Assembly (NCBI RefSeq): GCF_014489535.1 | Contig: NZ_CP060783.1 | Span: forward strand, 4,547,501 to 4,611,500 | Reading direction: 5' to 3' | Source of the DNA: Diaphorobacter aerolatus | GTDB taxonomy: Bacteria; Pseudomonadota; Gammaproteobacteria; Burkholderiales; Burkholderiaceae_C | DNA length: 64,000 bases | Shown: positions 9,318 through 19,287 of the stretch, piece by piece | How positions within the stretch are numbered: the stretch's first letter is position 1 | Layout: the number at the start of each line of letters is the position of its first letter | Translations under genes and position numbers: made by a program | The notes under the pieces: generated by a model | What the model was told of the DNA's origin: nothing | Databases searched by the model: none | Seen by the model: the letters and a program-made list of their open reading frames with translations, nothing else

Positions 9318-9347
9318 ATAGTATCAAAATGCGGCAATCATAGACAA
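9318..9347 (-). promoter_or_regulatory. Candidate sigma-70 promoter of the peroxidase operon
   Basis: On the minus strand a TTGTCT -35 element (9342-9347) is followed after 18 bp by a TACTAT -10 element (9318-9323). The predicted start near 9311 gives a leader of about 200 nt before the peroxidase ATG. The -35 overlaps one arm of the GACAATTT dyad, so a protein bound there would affect transcription. Confidence 0.45.
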
Positions 9348-9368
9348 TTTCAATTATTAAAAATTGTC
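9343..9368. repeat. Perfect inverted repeat GACAATTT-N10-AAATTGTC
   Basis: The arms at 9343-9350 and 9361-9368 are perfectly complementary around a 10-nt AT-only or nearly AT-only centre. It sits on the candidate -35 of the peroxidase operon. It does not match the FNR/CRP consensus. An operator for an unknown regulator is the likely reading. Confidence 0.55.
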
Positions 9369-9553
9369 CATTGATGGTGAACTGGCGAATTGTGAGTGCC
9401 GCTTGAGTTATAGAGCGCTGAAATGCAAGGGCTGTGGACGGGGTATGAGGTGCGGTTATTGCGCCAGTAGAGCGTCCAGCGGGCATGAAAGGCCCTCAGT
9501 GCAAAAATGAATGCGGGGCAATTTGCGACTGTATGTAACTTGCGACAGTTCTG

Positions 9554-9630
9554 TGGCCTGCCCAGAGGGACTCGAACCCCCGACCTATTGCTTAGAAGGC
9601 AATTGCTCTATCCAGTTGAGCTATGGGCAG
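9554..9630 (-). tRNA. tRNA-Arg (anticodon UCU)
   Basis: The minus strand folds as a standard tRNA. The 5' acceptor strand CTGCCCA (9630-9624) pairs with TGGGCAG, followed by discriminator G and an encoded CCA (9556-9554). The D arm begins GCTCAACTGGATAGAGC. The anticodon stem is ATTGC/GCAAT around the loop CTTCTAA, giving anticodon TCT. The T arm contains GGTTCGAGTCC. It reads AGA codons, which are rare in this high-GC genome. Confidence 0.95.
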
Positions 9631-9773
9631 TTTGTGGATCGTCACTCGTGTTCAGGAGTCGCGAAAGCGATCCTTGACGGTGAGAACCCGGATCATACCT
9701 GCACACCACGGGTGCGGATGAAGCCGGGGCCGGGTTTATGGGGCAGAAAAAGCTGCGTTGGTGCGAACAGGCC

Positions 9774-11665
9774 CTAGTCCGTATCTTCGAAAACCAAGGC
9801 GGGCACGGTCATGATGCGGGCCACGCTGCCGAGGTCGGTGATCAGGTTGTTGGCGAAGTAGCTGTTTTGCGAATCGGGCTCGAGCGCGGCGACGGCGATG
9901 TTGGCCAGGGGTTGGTTCAGGGGTACGTAGTAGCTGCCTTCGGGGATGTCGATGGCGCTGCGCGTGGGGGTGACGCTCACACGGGTGATCGGGCCGGCGC
10001 CTGCGACCGTGCCGCGCACGTCGGGGCGGTCCGTGCTGCTGCGGCTGTTTTCGACGTAGATGTCGGCCAGCACATTGCCGGGTTCGGCCACGCGCATGAC
10101 CTGCACGCCCAGCATCTGAAGACGTTCGACGGCCATGTCCGATTGTCCGGAGAGCCAATAGCCGCAAGGACGTGGGCGGGTCTTGAGGGTGCGAAGATGC
10201 AGCGAGGAATTCCAATCCACGTTCATCGTCATATCTGCGCCGGTGTTCGGGTCGAGCAGGACGACGTCGCGCTTCTCGGGTGTCTGGGCGGCTTCGATCA
10301 CGACGTTGCCCCTACAGGCTTGCGAGGAGACCTCGCGCGTGACGAAGGAGCGTACCTGCTGCAGTTCGGCGGCGCGTTCCGACGTGGTGCGCAGCGCCGA
10401 GCCGATGGCCGTGACCTGAGCGTGCACGCGGCGCTGGATGTCGAGGCGGTCCATGCCGACGCCGCGCGTCTCCACGAGCAGGCTCACCGAATTCTTGAGA
10501 CCGTTGACGTTGCGCCCGGTGTCGGGCTGGGCGCCGCCCATCGAGAGGCTGCGGTCGGCGAGGTCCGTGGAGGTCGTGTAGTACCAGTCCGCAGTGAGTT
10601 GCTGGTCGTTCAGCGCCTTGCGCATGGGGTCGAGATACCACTGCGTGGCGGCCTTGGTCACGAACTCGGGCATGTTGGCGGCGGTGGCGTGCTGCAGCAG
10701 CGCGTCGTATTTCTGGACGGCGTTGTACTTCTGCAGATAGCGGCCAACGACGGTGTATTCGTGTGCGTCGATCACGGCGATGGGGCGGTAGGCGCTGGTC
10801 AGCTTGGCGAGCGCCTGTGCCTCCGGCGTGTTCAGCAACAGATGATCGCGGTTCATGTCGACGCCGTTCTCCGTCACCCGTTTGTGGGCGTCCGCGCCAT
10901 CCGGATTGGCGCGTGGAACGATCACCACATTGATGCGTTGCAGCAGCGGCTCGAGCAGGCCCTGCGAAAGCTCACGCGCGATGATCAGCAGGGCTTCGGA
11001 GCCAGCGGGCTCGTCGCCATGCTGCTGCCCGACCAGCATGATGGTCGGGCGCTTGGAATCCTCGAGAGCTGCCGGGCTGGTGCCCGCCGCCTGGGTGATG
11101 ATCAACGCCTGCAGCGGCGCTCCGCGCTGCGACGATCCGATGGTCTGGACCTGCGCGTGCGTGCGGCCACGGCTCGTGGCGGCGATCTGATTGAGCCAGT
11201 CCGAGATTTCCGTGTTCGTGGTGAACGCGCGGCGGCCTTGTTCGAGGCCCGGCGTGGCATAGCGGACTTCTGGCGCGGGAAAGCGCGCGGCGACCGCAGG
11301 GCTGTAGGGCAGGCGGGCGTCGGACTGTGGATCGTCCACGGAACTGGGCGCGAGCGGCGACGAGGTCACTGCGCCGGTTTGTACCTGCTGCTGGTCGTAG
11401 GGCCGTTGTTGCGGTGGTTGCTGCTGCGGCGCGCCCCGTTGCGTGCCAAGAGGCGGGGCGGCATCTGCCGCTGCGAGTTGGGCACGGGGCGACCCGAGGC
11501 CGAAGTGACCGAGCCGGACTGCGCTGGCCACGGCGGTAACGGCGTACTGCTGCAGGCGGCAAGCAGCGCTGCTGACATCAGCACGCCCAGCCGCATGGAG
11601 AGCGCAGCATGCTGCTTGAGCAACGAAGACTGGGCAGACGAGGGCGGTGTGGTGTTCTGTGTCAT
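9774..11665 (-). CDS. M14-family zinc carboxypeptidase-like lipoprotein (frameshifted in assembly)
   Basis: A lipoprotein signal with lipobox LLAAC (Cys about residue 38 from the ATG at 11665) lies in one frame, and the peptidase domain in another. Adding one base to the GGGG run at 11455-11458 (CCCC on the coding strand) fuses them into about 630 residues. A Gln/Pro-rich linker follows the lipid anchor. The M14 zinc site is clear: HGDE (His and Glu ligands), then VIDAHEY with the third ligand. Glu in VETRG is the likely catalytic base. The substrate is probably a peptide or cell-wall peptide in the periplasm. A C-terminal domain of about 200 residues is not recognised. Confidence 0.85.
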
Positions 11666-11923
11666 GGTGATGGCGGTCTCGCAGGATGATCCTCGGCACG
11701 AATCGATTCGACGCAGCATGCCGATCAATTCCTGCAGAGTATCCCTAACGAACCAGAAAACTCGTGAGTAGGTCGGGCCGATGTTACCGCGCAGCGATTT
11801 CATTCGAGCGTTTTGCAAACCCGGCGGCTCGAAGTCGCGGCGAATTCTCACAAAATCGGACATTTATCGCGTGGATTGCGACAAATGTTGACGTTTTTTG
11901 GCCTTTGCGTGGCCGGCAGATGC

Positions 11924-11948
11924 AAAAAAGCCCGGCGGCTGCCGGGCT
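11924..11948 (-). terminator. Rho-independent terminator of the RNA helicase gene
   Basis: On the minus strand AGCCCGGC pairs with GCCGGGCT across a 4-nt loop and is followed by six T residues. It begins 37 nt beyond the helicase stop codon. Confidence 0.85.
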
Positions 11949-11984
11949 TGTGAATCGCTTGAATTGCGCGGGGTTTGTTGGCAA

Positions 11985-13913
11985 TCAGCGGTTGCCGCCG
12001 AAACGCCCACCGCGATTTCCACCGCCACCGCCGCCGCCGAAGCCGCCACGGTTGCCGCCGCCAAAGCCGCCCGCACCGCCATTGCCGCCACGGAAACCAC
12101 CGCCGCCACGGCGACCGCCGCCCATGCTGTCGACGCTGGTGCGCATGGGATCAGGCTGGCCGCCCGCAGCGCCGCCACGCGCGTTGTGGCGCGCGCCGCC
12201 GCCGAGGTGGCCGAGTTGCGTGCCCAGATGAGCGTTTTCGCCACGAGGCTGGCTGTCGTCATGGCGACGACCGCCGCCGTTACCGGCGTTGTGACCACCG
12301 GCGCTGCGGCCATTGCCGCCACCGAGACCCGCGCCATTGCCGGCACCCTCAGGACGGCGACGTGGGCCGCCATTGTTGTTCTGCAGCGACTGGCCTGGGC
12401 CACGGCGCGGGCCGCGTCGGTTGTCGTCGCGCTGACCCTGGCCTTGGCCCTGACCCTGGCGATCATGGTTGCGCTCGCCACCGCGCTCCTGCGGGCTGCG
12501 GCGCTCGGCGCGCATTGGCTGCTGCTCGGAGCCGCCGTCAACGTACTGCTGCTCTCCCGCGCCGCCGCCCTCGGGCGCGCTGGTGCGACGGGCACCGCCG
12601 CGCTTGCCGCGCGTATCGCCCTGGGTGGCCTTGGTCGAGCGCACGCGCTCCATCATTTCCTGACGCGCGGCCTTGGCTGCAGCCTGCATCACGTCACGGC
12701 TTGGTGGCCGGCCGGCGCCGCCCCAGATGGTCTGGCGGCCCATGGCGATGGGCTCGGCCTTCTCGTCAGGAGCGGGTCCGAAGCCTTCGAGCATGTGCAC
12801 CGGGATTTCCTGCTTGGTGAAGCGCTCGATCTCCATCATGAAGCCTTCTTCGTCCATGCAGACCAGGCTCACGGCGTGGCCTTCGCGACCGGCGCGGCCC
12901 GTGCGGCCGATGCGGTGCACATAGTCTTCGGAGACGTTGGGGATCTCATAGTTCACGACATGCGGCAGGTCGTCGATGTCGATGCCGCGAGCGGCGATGT
13001 CGGTGGCCACGAGCGCGCGGATGTCGCCGGACTTGAAGCCGCCGAGCGCCTGTGTGCGGGCGCTCTGGCTCTTGTTGCCGTGCAGCGCCATGGCGGTAAC
13101 GCCGTTCTTGGTGAGGTAGTCGGCCACGTTGTTGGCGCCGAACTTGGTGCGTGTGAAGACCAGCACCTGGCTCCAGTTGTTCTCGCGGATGATGTGCAGC
13201 AGCACTTCCTTCTTGCGACCGCGTCCGACCGGGTGAATCACCTGCGTGATGCGCTGCACCGTGGTGTTGCTCGGCGTGACCTGAATGGACATCGGATCGT
13301 GCAGGAGACCATTGGCCAGTTCGCGGATTTCATCGCTGAAGGTGGCCGAGAACAGCAGGCTCTGCTTTTCCTTGGGAACCAGCTTGAGCACCTTCTTCAC
13401 GTCGTGGATGAAGCCCATGTCGAGCATGCGGTCGGCTTCGTCGAGCACGAGGATTTCGACGGTGGACAGGTCGAGAAAACCTTGCTGCGCCAGATCCAGC
13501 AGACGGCCGGGGGTGGCGACCAGCACGTCCACGCCGCGCTTGATGCGGTCGATCTGCGGGTTCATGCCCACGCCGCCAAAGACGACGCAGGACTTGATCT
13601 TCAGGTGCTGGCCGTAAACGCGCACGGACTCTTCGACCTGTGCGGCCAGCTCGCGCGTGGGCGTGAGCACCAGAGCGCGAATGCCCTTGCCGCCAAATTT
13701 GTTGGTGGGTGCGCTACCCTTGGCCAGGCGCGTGAGCATGGGCAGGGTGAAGGCGGCGGTCTTGCCGGTACCGGTCTGGGCACCCGCCAGAAGATCCTTG
13801 CCGGCGAGGACGGCGGGAATCGCCTGTTCTTGAATGGGAGTCGGGTTGGTGTAGCCCTGTTCGTGCACGGCCTGCAGAATGGCAGGATCCAGCTCTAGTT
13901 CGTCAAATGTCAT
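11985..13913 (-). CDS. rhlE: DEAD-box ATP-dependent RNA helicase, RhlE type
   Basis: A 642-residue helicase with all core motifs: Q motif ([10 protein letters not shown]), Walker [10 protein letters not shown], Ia PTRELAA, Ib [28 protein letters not shown] and [12 protein letters not shown]. The core occupies roughly residues 1-375. The last 250 residues are a disordered tail rich in Gly, Arg, Asn and Gln with many RGG/GGN repeats, which in this family binds RNA and promotes condensates. Burkholderiales carry several RhlE paralogues, so the symbol marks the subfamily, not strict orthology. Likely roles are ribosome assembly and cold adaptation. A terminator follows directly. Confidence 0.92.
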   Translation of the reverse strand: MTFDELELDPAILQAVHEQGYTNPTPIQEQAIPAVLAGKDLLAGAQTGTGKTAAFTLPMLTRLAKGSAPTNKFGGKGIRALVLTPTRELAAQVEESVRVYGQHLKIKSCVVFGGVGMNPQIDRIKRGVDVLVATPGRLLDLAQQGFLDLSTVEILVLDEADRMLDMGFIHDVKKVLKLVPKEKQSLLFSATFSDEIRELANGLLHDPMSIQVTPSNTTVQRITQVIHPVGRGRKKEVLLHIIRENNWSQVLVFTRTKFGANNVADYLTKNGVTAMALHGNKSQSARTQALGGFKSGDIRALVATDIAARGIDIDDLPHVVNYEIPNVSEDYVHRIGRTGRAGREGHAVSLVCMDEEGFMMEIERFTKQEIPVHMLEGFGPAPDEKAEPIAMGRQTIWGGAGRPPSRDVMQAAAKAARQEMMERVRSTKATQGDTRGKRGGARRTSAPEGGGAGEQQYVDGGSEQQPMRAERRSPQERGGERNHDRQGQGQGQGQRDDNRRGPRRGPGQSLQNNNGGPRRRPEGAGNGAGLGGGNGRSAGGHNAGNGGGRRHDDSQPRGENAHLGTQLGHLGGGARHNARGGAAGGQPDPMRTSVDSMGGGRRGGGGFRGGNGGAGGFGGGNRGGFGGGGGGGNRGGRFGGNR

Positions 13914-14171
13914 TTATTTTCGATTGGCGCCCATCCGGGGCGCTGGGTATCAGCCTGTTCCTGACGACTTCAGCAAGTCATCAGGCCAGCTCAAAAGGCG
14001 GATATGGTTTAAAGGTGGGAGCGTGGAAAATGCTTCCCTTGTCCCCAGCTGTGGTGCTGATGCCAAAGGCAAACTGGTACCTTGGGCTACGGATATTGTC
14101 GCATGGACTGATAATCCGGGGTTACGCGCGAAATTATGGCGTTTTTTTTCTGACTTCTGAACAACTAATTC

Positions 14172-15832
14172 ATGGCTCAATACGTTTTTTCGATGAATCA
14201 TGTCACCAAGACTGTGCCGCCAAAGCGACAGATCTTGAAGGACATCTCCCTCAGCTTCTTCCCGGAGCCAAGATTGGCGTGCTGGGCCTGAACGGTTCCG
14301 GCAAGTCGTCGTTGCTCAAGATCATGGCCGGCGTGGACAAGGAAATCGAAGGCGAGGCGATCCCCATGCCCGGCCTGTCCATCGGTTATCTGCCGCAGGA
14401 GCCCCAGCTCAACCCCGAGCACACGGTGCGTCAGGCGGTGGAGGAGGCCATGTCCGAGGTGAACAATGCGCGCGCCCGTCTTGAAGAGGTCTATGCCGCC
14501 TACGCCGAGGAAGACGCCGACTTCGACGCGCTCGCTGCCGAGCAGGGCCAACTGGAAGCCATCATTGCCGCTGCGGGCACGGATTCCGAGCACCAGCTTG
14601 AGATCGCCGCCGACGCACTGCGACTGCCCGCGTGGGACGCCATCGTCGGCCAGCTCTCCGGTGGCGAAAAGCGCCGCGTGGCGCTGTGCCAGCTATTGCT
14701 CTCCAAGCCCGACATGCTGCTGCTTGACGAGCCGACCAACCACCTGGACGCCGAATCGGTCGACTGGCTCGAGCAGTTTCTGCACCGCTTCACCGGCACT
14801 GTGGTTGCCATCACCCATGATCGCTACTTCCTCGACAACGCGGCAGAGTGGATTCTGGAACTCGACCGGGGCCACGGCATTCCGTACAAGGGCAATTATT
14901 CCGACTGGCTGATCCAGAAGGGCAATCGCCTTGAGGCCGAGCAAAAGGGCGAGGAGGCCCGCGCCAAGGCCCTGAAGAAGGAACTGGAGTGGGTGCGCCA
15001 GAACGCCAAGGGCCGCCAGGCCAAGTCCAAGGCGCGTATTGCCCGCTTCGAGGAACTGAGCGACTACGAATACCAGCAGCGCAACGAAACACAGGAAATC
15101 TTCATTCCTGTGGCGGAGCGCCTGGGCGCGCAGGTCATCGAATTCCACAACGTCTCCAAGTCGTTTGGTGACCGCATGCTGATCGATGATCTGTCGATGA
15201 CGATTCCGGCCGGTGCCATCGTCGGCATCATCGGCCCGAACGGCGCGGGTAAGTCCACGCTGTTCAAGCTGATCGCGGGCAAGGAGCAGCCGGATTCGGG
15301 CAAGGTCGTGATCGGCCAGACCGTGAAGATGGCCTTCGTCGACCAGCATCGCGACGCGCTCGCCAATGAAAAGACCGTGTGGGAAGACATCTCGGGCGGC
15401 CTTGACATCATCAACGTCGGCAAGTTCCAGATGGCCTCGCGGGCCTACGCGGGCCGCTTCAACTTCAACGGCCAGGACCAGCAGAAGAAGGTCGGCAACC
15501 TCTCCGGCGGTGAGCGCGGTCGCCTGCACCTGGCCAAGACGCTGATTCAGGGCGGCAACGTGTTGCTGCTCGACGAACCGTCGAATGACCTCGACGTGGA
15601 AACTTTGCGCGCGCTCGAAGATGCGCTGCTCGAATACGCGGGCACCGTGCTGGTGATCTCGCACGATCGCTGGTTCCTCGACCGTATTGCCACGCACATT
15701 CTGGCCGCCGAAGGCGATTCGCAATGGGTTTTCTTTGACGGCAACTATCAGGAATATGAAGCCGACAAGAAGAAGCGCCTGGGCGAAGAGGGCGCCAAGC
15801 CCAAGCGCATGCGCTACAAGGCACTGAAGTAG
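14172..15832 (+). CDS. ettA: Energy-dependent translational throttle protein EttA (frameshifted in assembly)
   Basis: An ABC-F protein with two ATPase domains: Walker A GLNGSGKSS and GPNGAGKST, signatures LSGGEKRR and LSGGERGR, Walker B LLLDEPTNHLD and LLLDEPSNDLD. Between them lies the linker that contacts tRNA at the ribosomal E site. EttA gates the first elongation steps according to ATP/ADP ratio. The N-terminus MAQYVFSMNHVTK starts at ATG 14172 but runs into the wrong frame at FFP. One extra C in CCC at 14261-14263 (or a G beside it) restores FFPGAKIGVLG and a 553-residue protein, the family length. Confidence 0.93.
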
Positions 15833-15868
15833 TCTTCAGCCTGAGACCGTCGGCACGCAGTGCCGACA

Positions 15869-15908
15869 AAGCCCGGAAGACTGGTGAAACGGTCTCCCGG
15901 GCTTTTTT
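15869..15908 (+). terminator. Rho-independent terminator after ettA
   Basis: AAGCCCGG (15869-15876) pairs with CCGGGCTT, with an inner AGAC/GTCT stem, followed by a T run. A second hairpin, GTCGGCA/TGCCGAC, precedes it at about 15849-15866. Confidence 0.88.
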
Positions 15909-16024
15909 CATCTCACAACGACTCCAGTACCGGCAGCGAAAGGTGAGCGAATACGGAGTGCCGGGTGCAGCGGCAGGCAACAATCTCAGCGCCGCGCGAC
16001 GCGGAGATTTATTCCTATCCAATT

Positions 16025-16043
16025 TATACGCAACTAACGTATA
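16025..16043. promoter_or_regulatory. Probable autoregulatory operator of the toxin-antitoxin pair
   Basis: TATACG-N7-CGTATA is a perfect 6-bp dyad ending 2 nt before the ATG of the toxin remnant. HigA-type antitoxins repress their own promoter through such palindromes. The TATA-rich arms may double as the -10 element. No Shine-Dalgarno sequence fits before the toxin ATG. Confidence 0.55.
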
Positions 16044-16045
16044 CT

Positions 16046-16346
16046 ATGTTTGCACTCTTCGTTGAACTACCGCCCTTCGAGCGTCATCGGGCAGAGTACC
16101 TTGATGACGAGGCTTTCCGTGCCTTGCAGGCAATGTTGATGCAGCATCCGGAAGCTGGCGATGTCATTCAAGGCACTGGAGGGCTGCGCAAGGTCCGGTT
16201 TGCCTATGAGCTGGTGGCTGGGCGGCGCGCAGTTCTGGCTGTTTACGCTCTATGGCAAGGATGTGCAGGACGACTTGAGCGCTTCGCAGAGGAAGGCGCT
16301 TAAACGGTTGCTTGATGCAGAACTGCAAGCGAGGACAAAATCATGA
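16046..16346 (+). pseudogene. HigB/RelE-type toxin with internal deletion
   Basis: The first 53 codons encode a typical HigB-like N-terminus (FVELPPFERHRAEYLDD, later GDVIQGTGGLRKVRFA). The C-terminus WWLGGAQFWLFTLYGKD continues in another frame from 16212 and ends at 16346, overlapping the antitoxin start by 4 nt. Relatives carry a basic stretch of roughly 15-20 residues between these parts (a KGKRGG-like segment leading to VIYY), which is the catalytic core of the mRNA interferase. It is absent here. Unlike the single-base frameshifts elsewhere, this cannot be repaired by one base. The toxin should be inactive as read. Confidence 0.7.
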
Positions 16347-16657
16347 CGCGTGATGTATTTGCCGAACTGGTTGAAGGATTCGGTGCCCTGGCTGCCGAAC
16401 GCCAGGGCAAGGCCACTCTGCGCTCGCACAAGGTGCAATTGGGCGCACTGGCGACCGTCTCCGCCGATGAGCTGGTGGCGCTGCGGGAGCGTTTGAACAT
16501 GTCGCGGCCAGTGTTCGCGATGTACCTGCGCACCAACGCACGCACCTTGGAGAACTGGGAGCAGGGCCGGGCCAAGCCCAATGCCCAGGCCACGACCTTG
16601 ATCCGTCTGGTGCAAAAATACCCCGAGACGGTGAAGCACCTGGCTGCGCTGGCGTGA
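16343..16657 (+). CDS. HigA-type antitoxin, XRE-family DNA-binding protein
   Basis: A 104-residue protein with a C-terminal Xre helix-turn-helix: the segment LNMSRPVFAMYL to NARTLENWEQG matches the recognition helices, with ENWEQG typical of HigA antitoxins paired with RelE/HigB toxins. The N-terminal 45 residues would wrap the toxin. It overlaps the toxin remnant by 4 nt and is fully intact while the toxin is not. It may still repress through the dyad at 16025-16043, or protect against a related toxin elsewhere in the genome. Confidence 0.85.
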   Translation: MTRDVFAELVEGFGALAAERQGKATLRSHKVQLGALATVSADELVALRERLNMSRPVFAMYLRTNARTLENWEQGRAKPNAQATTLIRLVQKYPETVKHLAALA

Positions 16658-16762
16658 TCCGACGCGTCTTGTGGCAAGCGGTCGCACTCGAAGCTCGCGC
16701 GGATAAGACCGCGTTTGGAATGGCCCGGGTTGCGTCGATCTTGTTTTCCCAGCGAATCGCCA

Positions 16763-16803
16763 TTGTGGAAACTACTATCAAATTGGTGTGACGAATTCCA
16801 CAA
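16763..16803. repeat. Inverted repeat TTGTGGAA-N25-TTCCACAA
   Basis: Perfect 8-bp arms at 16763-16770 and 16796-16803 in the 240-bp region between the antitoxin and the DUF1631 gene. The spacing suits two half-sites on about the same helix face. Function unknown. Confidence 0.45.
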
Positions 16804-16834
16804 ACTAAGGGGTACAACTGACGTAGAAGTCATC

Positions 16835-16868
16835 TGTAAGTAGTAGCATTCCAATAGAATTACTTACA
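16835..16868. repeat. Inverted repeat TGTAAGTA-N18-TACTTACA
   Basis: Perfect 8-bp arms at 16835-16842 and 16861-16868, ending about 30 nt before the DUF1631 start codon. It is probably an operator or leader hairpin for that gene; no T run follows, so it is not a terminator. Confidence 0.45.
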
Positions 16869-16899
16869 CAAATTTTCCGATCTTCCCTCCTCCCGAGTC

Positions 16900-19284
16900 A
16901 TGACCTCGCCCGCTTCACGCTCCACTGCGGTATTTCGCGCTTGCGTCGTCAATGCCGTCAGGGAGAGCGAGGCGTTGATGGAGCAGTTGGTCCGCATCAC
17001 GCGCTCCGAGCTTTCCGAGGCCGAGCAAAAGGCCAGTGGCATTCAGGAGCGGCTGCACATCGGTGACGCGCTGCGCGCCATCGATCAGCAGGAGCCGACG
17101 CTGCTCAAAAGCTATCCGATGGCGTTGCTGGAAGTGTTTTCCGATGGCGGCGGCGCGGTCGGCAAATCGCGTGCCGCGCTCGATACCGGCATGGACTTCG
17201 GCGAACTGACGCTGGTGGACGACTCCGCCGTGATGGCGCAGGTCGAACTGGCACGCGCCCAGCAGATTGCAGGCCATGCCACCGACGCGGCGCTGGCCGA
17301 ACTCAACACGCTGGTGAGTTCGGCTCAGGGTTTCTCGAACGTGCAGCCCGAACGCAATCCGTTTCGTCCCGAAAACTACATCCGCGCGCTGCAGCGTGCC
17401 GTGGACGATTGCCAGGTGTCGAGCGAGACACGTCAGCTCTGGATGGAGCGCATGCGCGTCGTGATGGGGCCGGAACTGACCGCCGCCTACAAGCGCGTGA
17501 CCGCAAGCCTGCGCGAGCATGGCGTGAAGCCGGTGGGCTACATCGTCGCCTCGGGTCACGGAGCGCCGCGCGGTGCTGGTGGCGCGCACATCGCCGGGGC
17601 GTCGCACGGTCATGCACCGGTCCATTCCGCGTCCGGCATGCCCGGTCCGGGCGGCTGGAGCCACACGAACATGGGCTACGCGCCGCCGCAGCAGCAACAA
17701 CAAGCTGCCGCCTACGCCGATCCACAGGAGGCGGTGCTGGCCGCTGGCATCCTGCGCCAGATGCTGGCCGCTGGCGGCGATCCGTTTGCCTACGACGCCG
17801 TGCCGACGGCCGCGCCCGCGCCGCGCATGACGGCGGTCTCGCAGGCAATAATGATGCCGCCCGCGAATCCGGGCACTGGCCTGTCCGGCGCGCAGGCTGC
17901 CGATGCGATGGAGGACATCGCCCAACTCGAGCGCCTGGTCGGCAGACTCTCTGGCAGCCTCGGCGCGGCGCAGTCGGGGCTACCGCTCTATGGGGTGATG
18001 CAGCCGATGCAGGGCGTGGTCTCCCTGCCCACGCCGCAATGGCAGGATGCCGTGTCGGTGCCGGGCAATCTCTCGGCCTATGGCAGCCTGTCGCCGCGCA
18101 CCGCCGCCGAAGTGCTCAGCCGCATGATGGACCACATCGCGCAGGACTCACGGCTGCTCGCACCCGTGCAGCGCGCGGTGCAGAATCTCGAGCCCGCGCT
18201 CAAGCAACTGGTGCGCCATGACCCGAGCTTTTTCTCCAACGAGCAGCATCCCGCGCGGCGCTTGCTGGACAACCTTACGCAGCGCAGTCTCGACTTCAAG
18301 GACCCCGAATCCAAGGGGTTTCGCAAATACATACAGATCGTGAATGCGGCCGTTCAGCATCTCGCCACCGTGCCGGTGCATGACGCGAGCGCGTTCGAGC
18401 ATGTCTCCGGTGCGCTCGAAAGCGCATGGAATACGCAGACGCAGCAACTGCGCCGTCAGCAGGATGACGAGCAGAAGCAGCTTGCCGCAACGGAGCGGCG
18501 CGAGCTGTTGACCGCGCGTCTCGCACAGGATTTCAGGAAGCTGCCCGAGGCGCAGGGCGCATCGCCCGGCATCGTCGAATTCGTGATCGGCGTGTGGGCC
18601 GGTGTGGTCGCCCGCGCGCAACTGGAGGAGGCGGCCCGCCATGGAGGCGATCCCGGCGGCGATCCGCAGGGCTTTCTGAGCGTCGTGCCGCAGATCCTCT
18701 GGTGCGCCCAGCCCGATCACACGCCCGAGGATGCGCGGCACATGTTGCCGCTTTTGACCGGCATGCAGTTCACCGTTCGCGAGGGCCTGCGCAGCGTGGG
18801 GCAGACCGATCAGGAAGTGGCATGGATGATGCAGCGCATCGCGGAATGGCAGGAGCAGGTGGCGAAAAGCGCGGCAGAGCCTGAACCGGTGCTCGGCAAT
18901 CTGCCGGTGCAGGCCCCATCCACCACGCCAGAGGTGATTCAGGAGGTGCCAGCCGAGCCCGCCATCATCGCTGTTGACGACGTGGCGTCGCCGCGCGATT
19001 CAGGCACTGGTTCCGTGCTGCAGATCGGGCAGTGGATCGAGCTGATCAATCCTCAGCGCACGGTCAAGACCCAGCTCACGTGGGTGAGTCCGCACAACAC
19101 GCTGTTTCTGTTCACGGCGCTCGATGCCAGCACGCAGTCGATGACGCGCCGCATGCTCGACAAGCTCACCGCCGAGGGCATGATCCGCCTGCTCGAGGAC
19201 CAACGCGTCGTCGCGCGGGCACTGGGCGCGGTGGCTGCCGATGCCAAGGATTCCAAGCTGCGCAACAGCAAGAAAGTCGCGTGA
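16900..19284 (+). CDS. DUF1631 family protein
   Basis: A 794-residue cytoplasmic protein matching the betaproteobacterial DUF1631 family in length and in the conserved N-terminal helical part (MEQLVRITRSELSEAEQKA, later NPFRPENYIRALQ). A Gly/Pro/Ala/Gln-rich, probably disordered stretch of about 120 residues (roughly 215-330) separates the helical N-terminus from a second helical domain. The last 100 residues contain a compact region beginning IGQWIELINPQRTVKTQL that resembles a PilZ-like or small beta-barrel fold. I infer this only from pattern. The family has no firmly established function. It ends 4 nt before the convergent TAXI gene. Confidence 0.85.
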   Translation: MTSPASRSTAVFRACVVNAVRESEALMEQLVRITRSELSEAEQKASGIQERLHIGDALRAIDQQEPTLLKSYPMALLEVFSDGGGAVGKSRAALDTGMDFGELTLVDDSAVMAQVELARAQQIAGHATDAALAELNTLVSSAQGFSNVQPERNPFRPENYIRALQRAVDDCQVSSETRQLWMERMRVVMGPELTAAYKRVTASLREHGVKPVGYIVASGHGAPRGAGGAHIAGASHGHAPVHSASGMPGPGGWSHTNMGYAPPQQQQQAAAYADPQEAVLAAGILRQMLAAGGDPFAYDAVPTAAPAPRMTAVSQAIMMPPANPGTGLSGAQAADAMEDIAQLERLVGRLSGSLGAAQSGLPLYGVMQPMQGVVSLPTPQWQDAVSVPGNLSAYGSLSPRTAAEVLSRMMDHIAQDSRLLAPVQRAVQNLEPALKQLVRHDPSFFSNEQHPARRLLDNLTQRSLDFKDPESKGFRKYIQIVNAAVQHLATVPVHDASAFEHVSGALESAWNTQTQQLRRQQDDEQKQLAATERRELLTARLAQDFRKLPEAQGASPGIVEFVIGVWAGVVARAQLEEAARHGGDPGGDPQGFLSVVPQILWCAQPDHTPEDARHMLPLLTGMQFTVREGLRSVGQTDQEVAWMMQRIAEWQEQVAKSAAEPEPVLGNLPVQAPSTTPEVIQEVPAEPAIIAVDDVASPRDSGTGSVLQIGQWIELINPQRTVKTQLTWVSPHNTLFLFTALDASTQSMTRRMLDKLTAEGMIRLLEDQRVVARALGAVAADAKDSKLRNSKKVA

Positions 19285-19287
19285 TTC

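Larger units (their letters stand above)
9110..9553. other. AT-rich intergenic region upstream of the peroxidase operon
   Basis: About 440 bp without a gene between the peroxidase start and the tRNA. The first 130 bp is high GC. The part from about 9270 to 9375 is strikingly AT-rich and contains CAATTAATTG (9285-9294), a candidate promoter and a perfect 8-bp dyad. I see no open frame with coding character. Confidence 0.6.

Noticed and set aside
9554..9630. The tRNA-Arg gene considered as an integration site for a mobile element.
   Set aside because: No integrase gene or direct repeat of the tRNA 3' end is seen nearby, and both flanks look like ordinary chromosome.
11898..13898. A long plus-strand open frame opposite the RNA helicase gene.
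   Set aside because: It mirrors the helicase codons, is Ala/Gly/His-rich without any family motif, and lacks a ribosome site. The minus strand has every DEAD-box motif.
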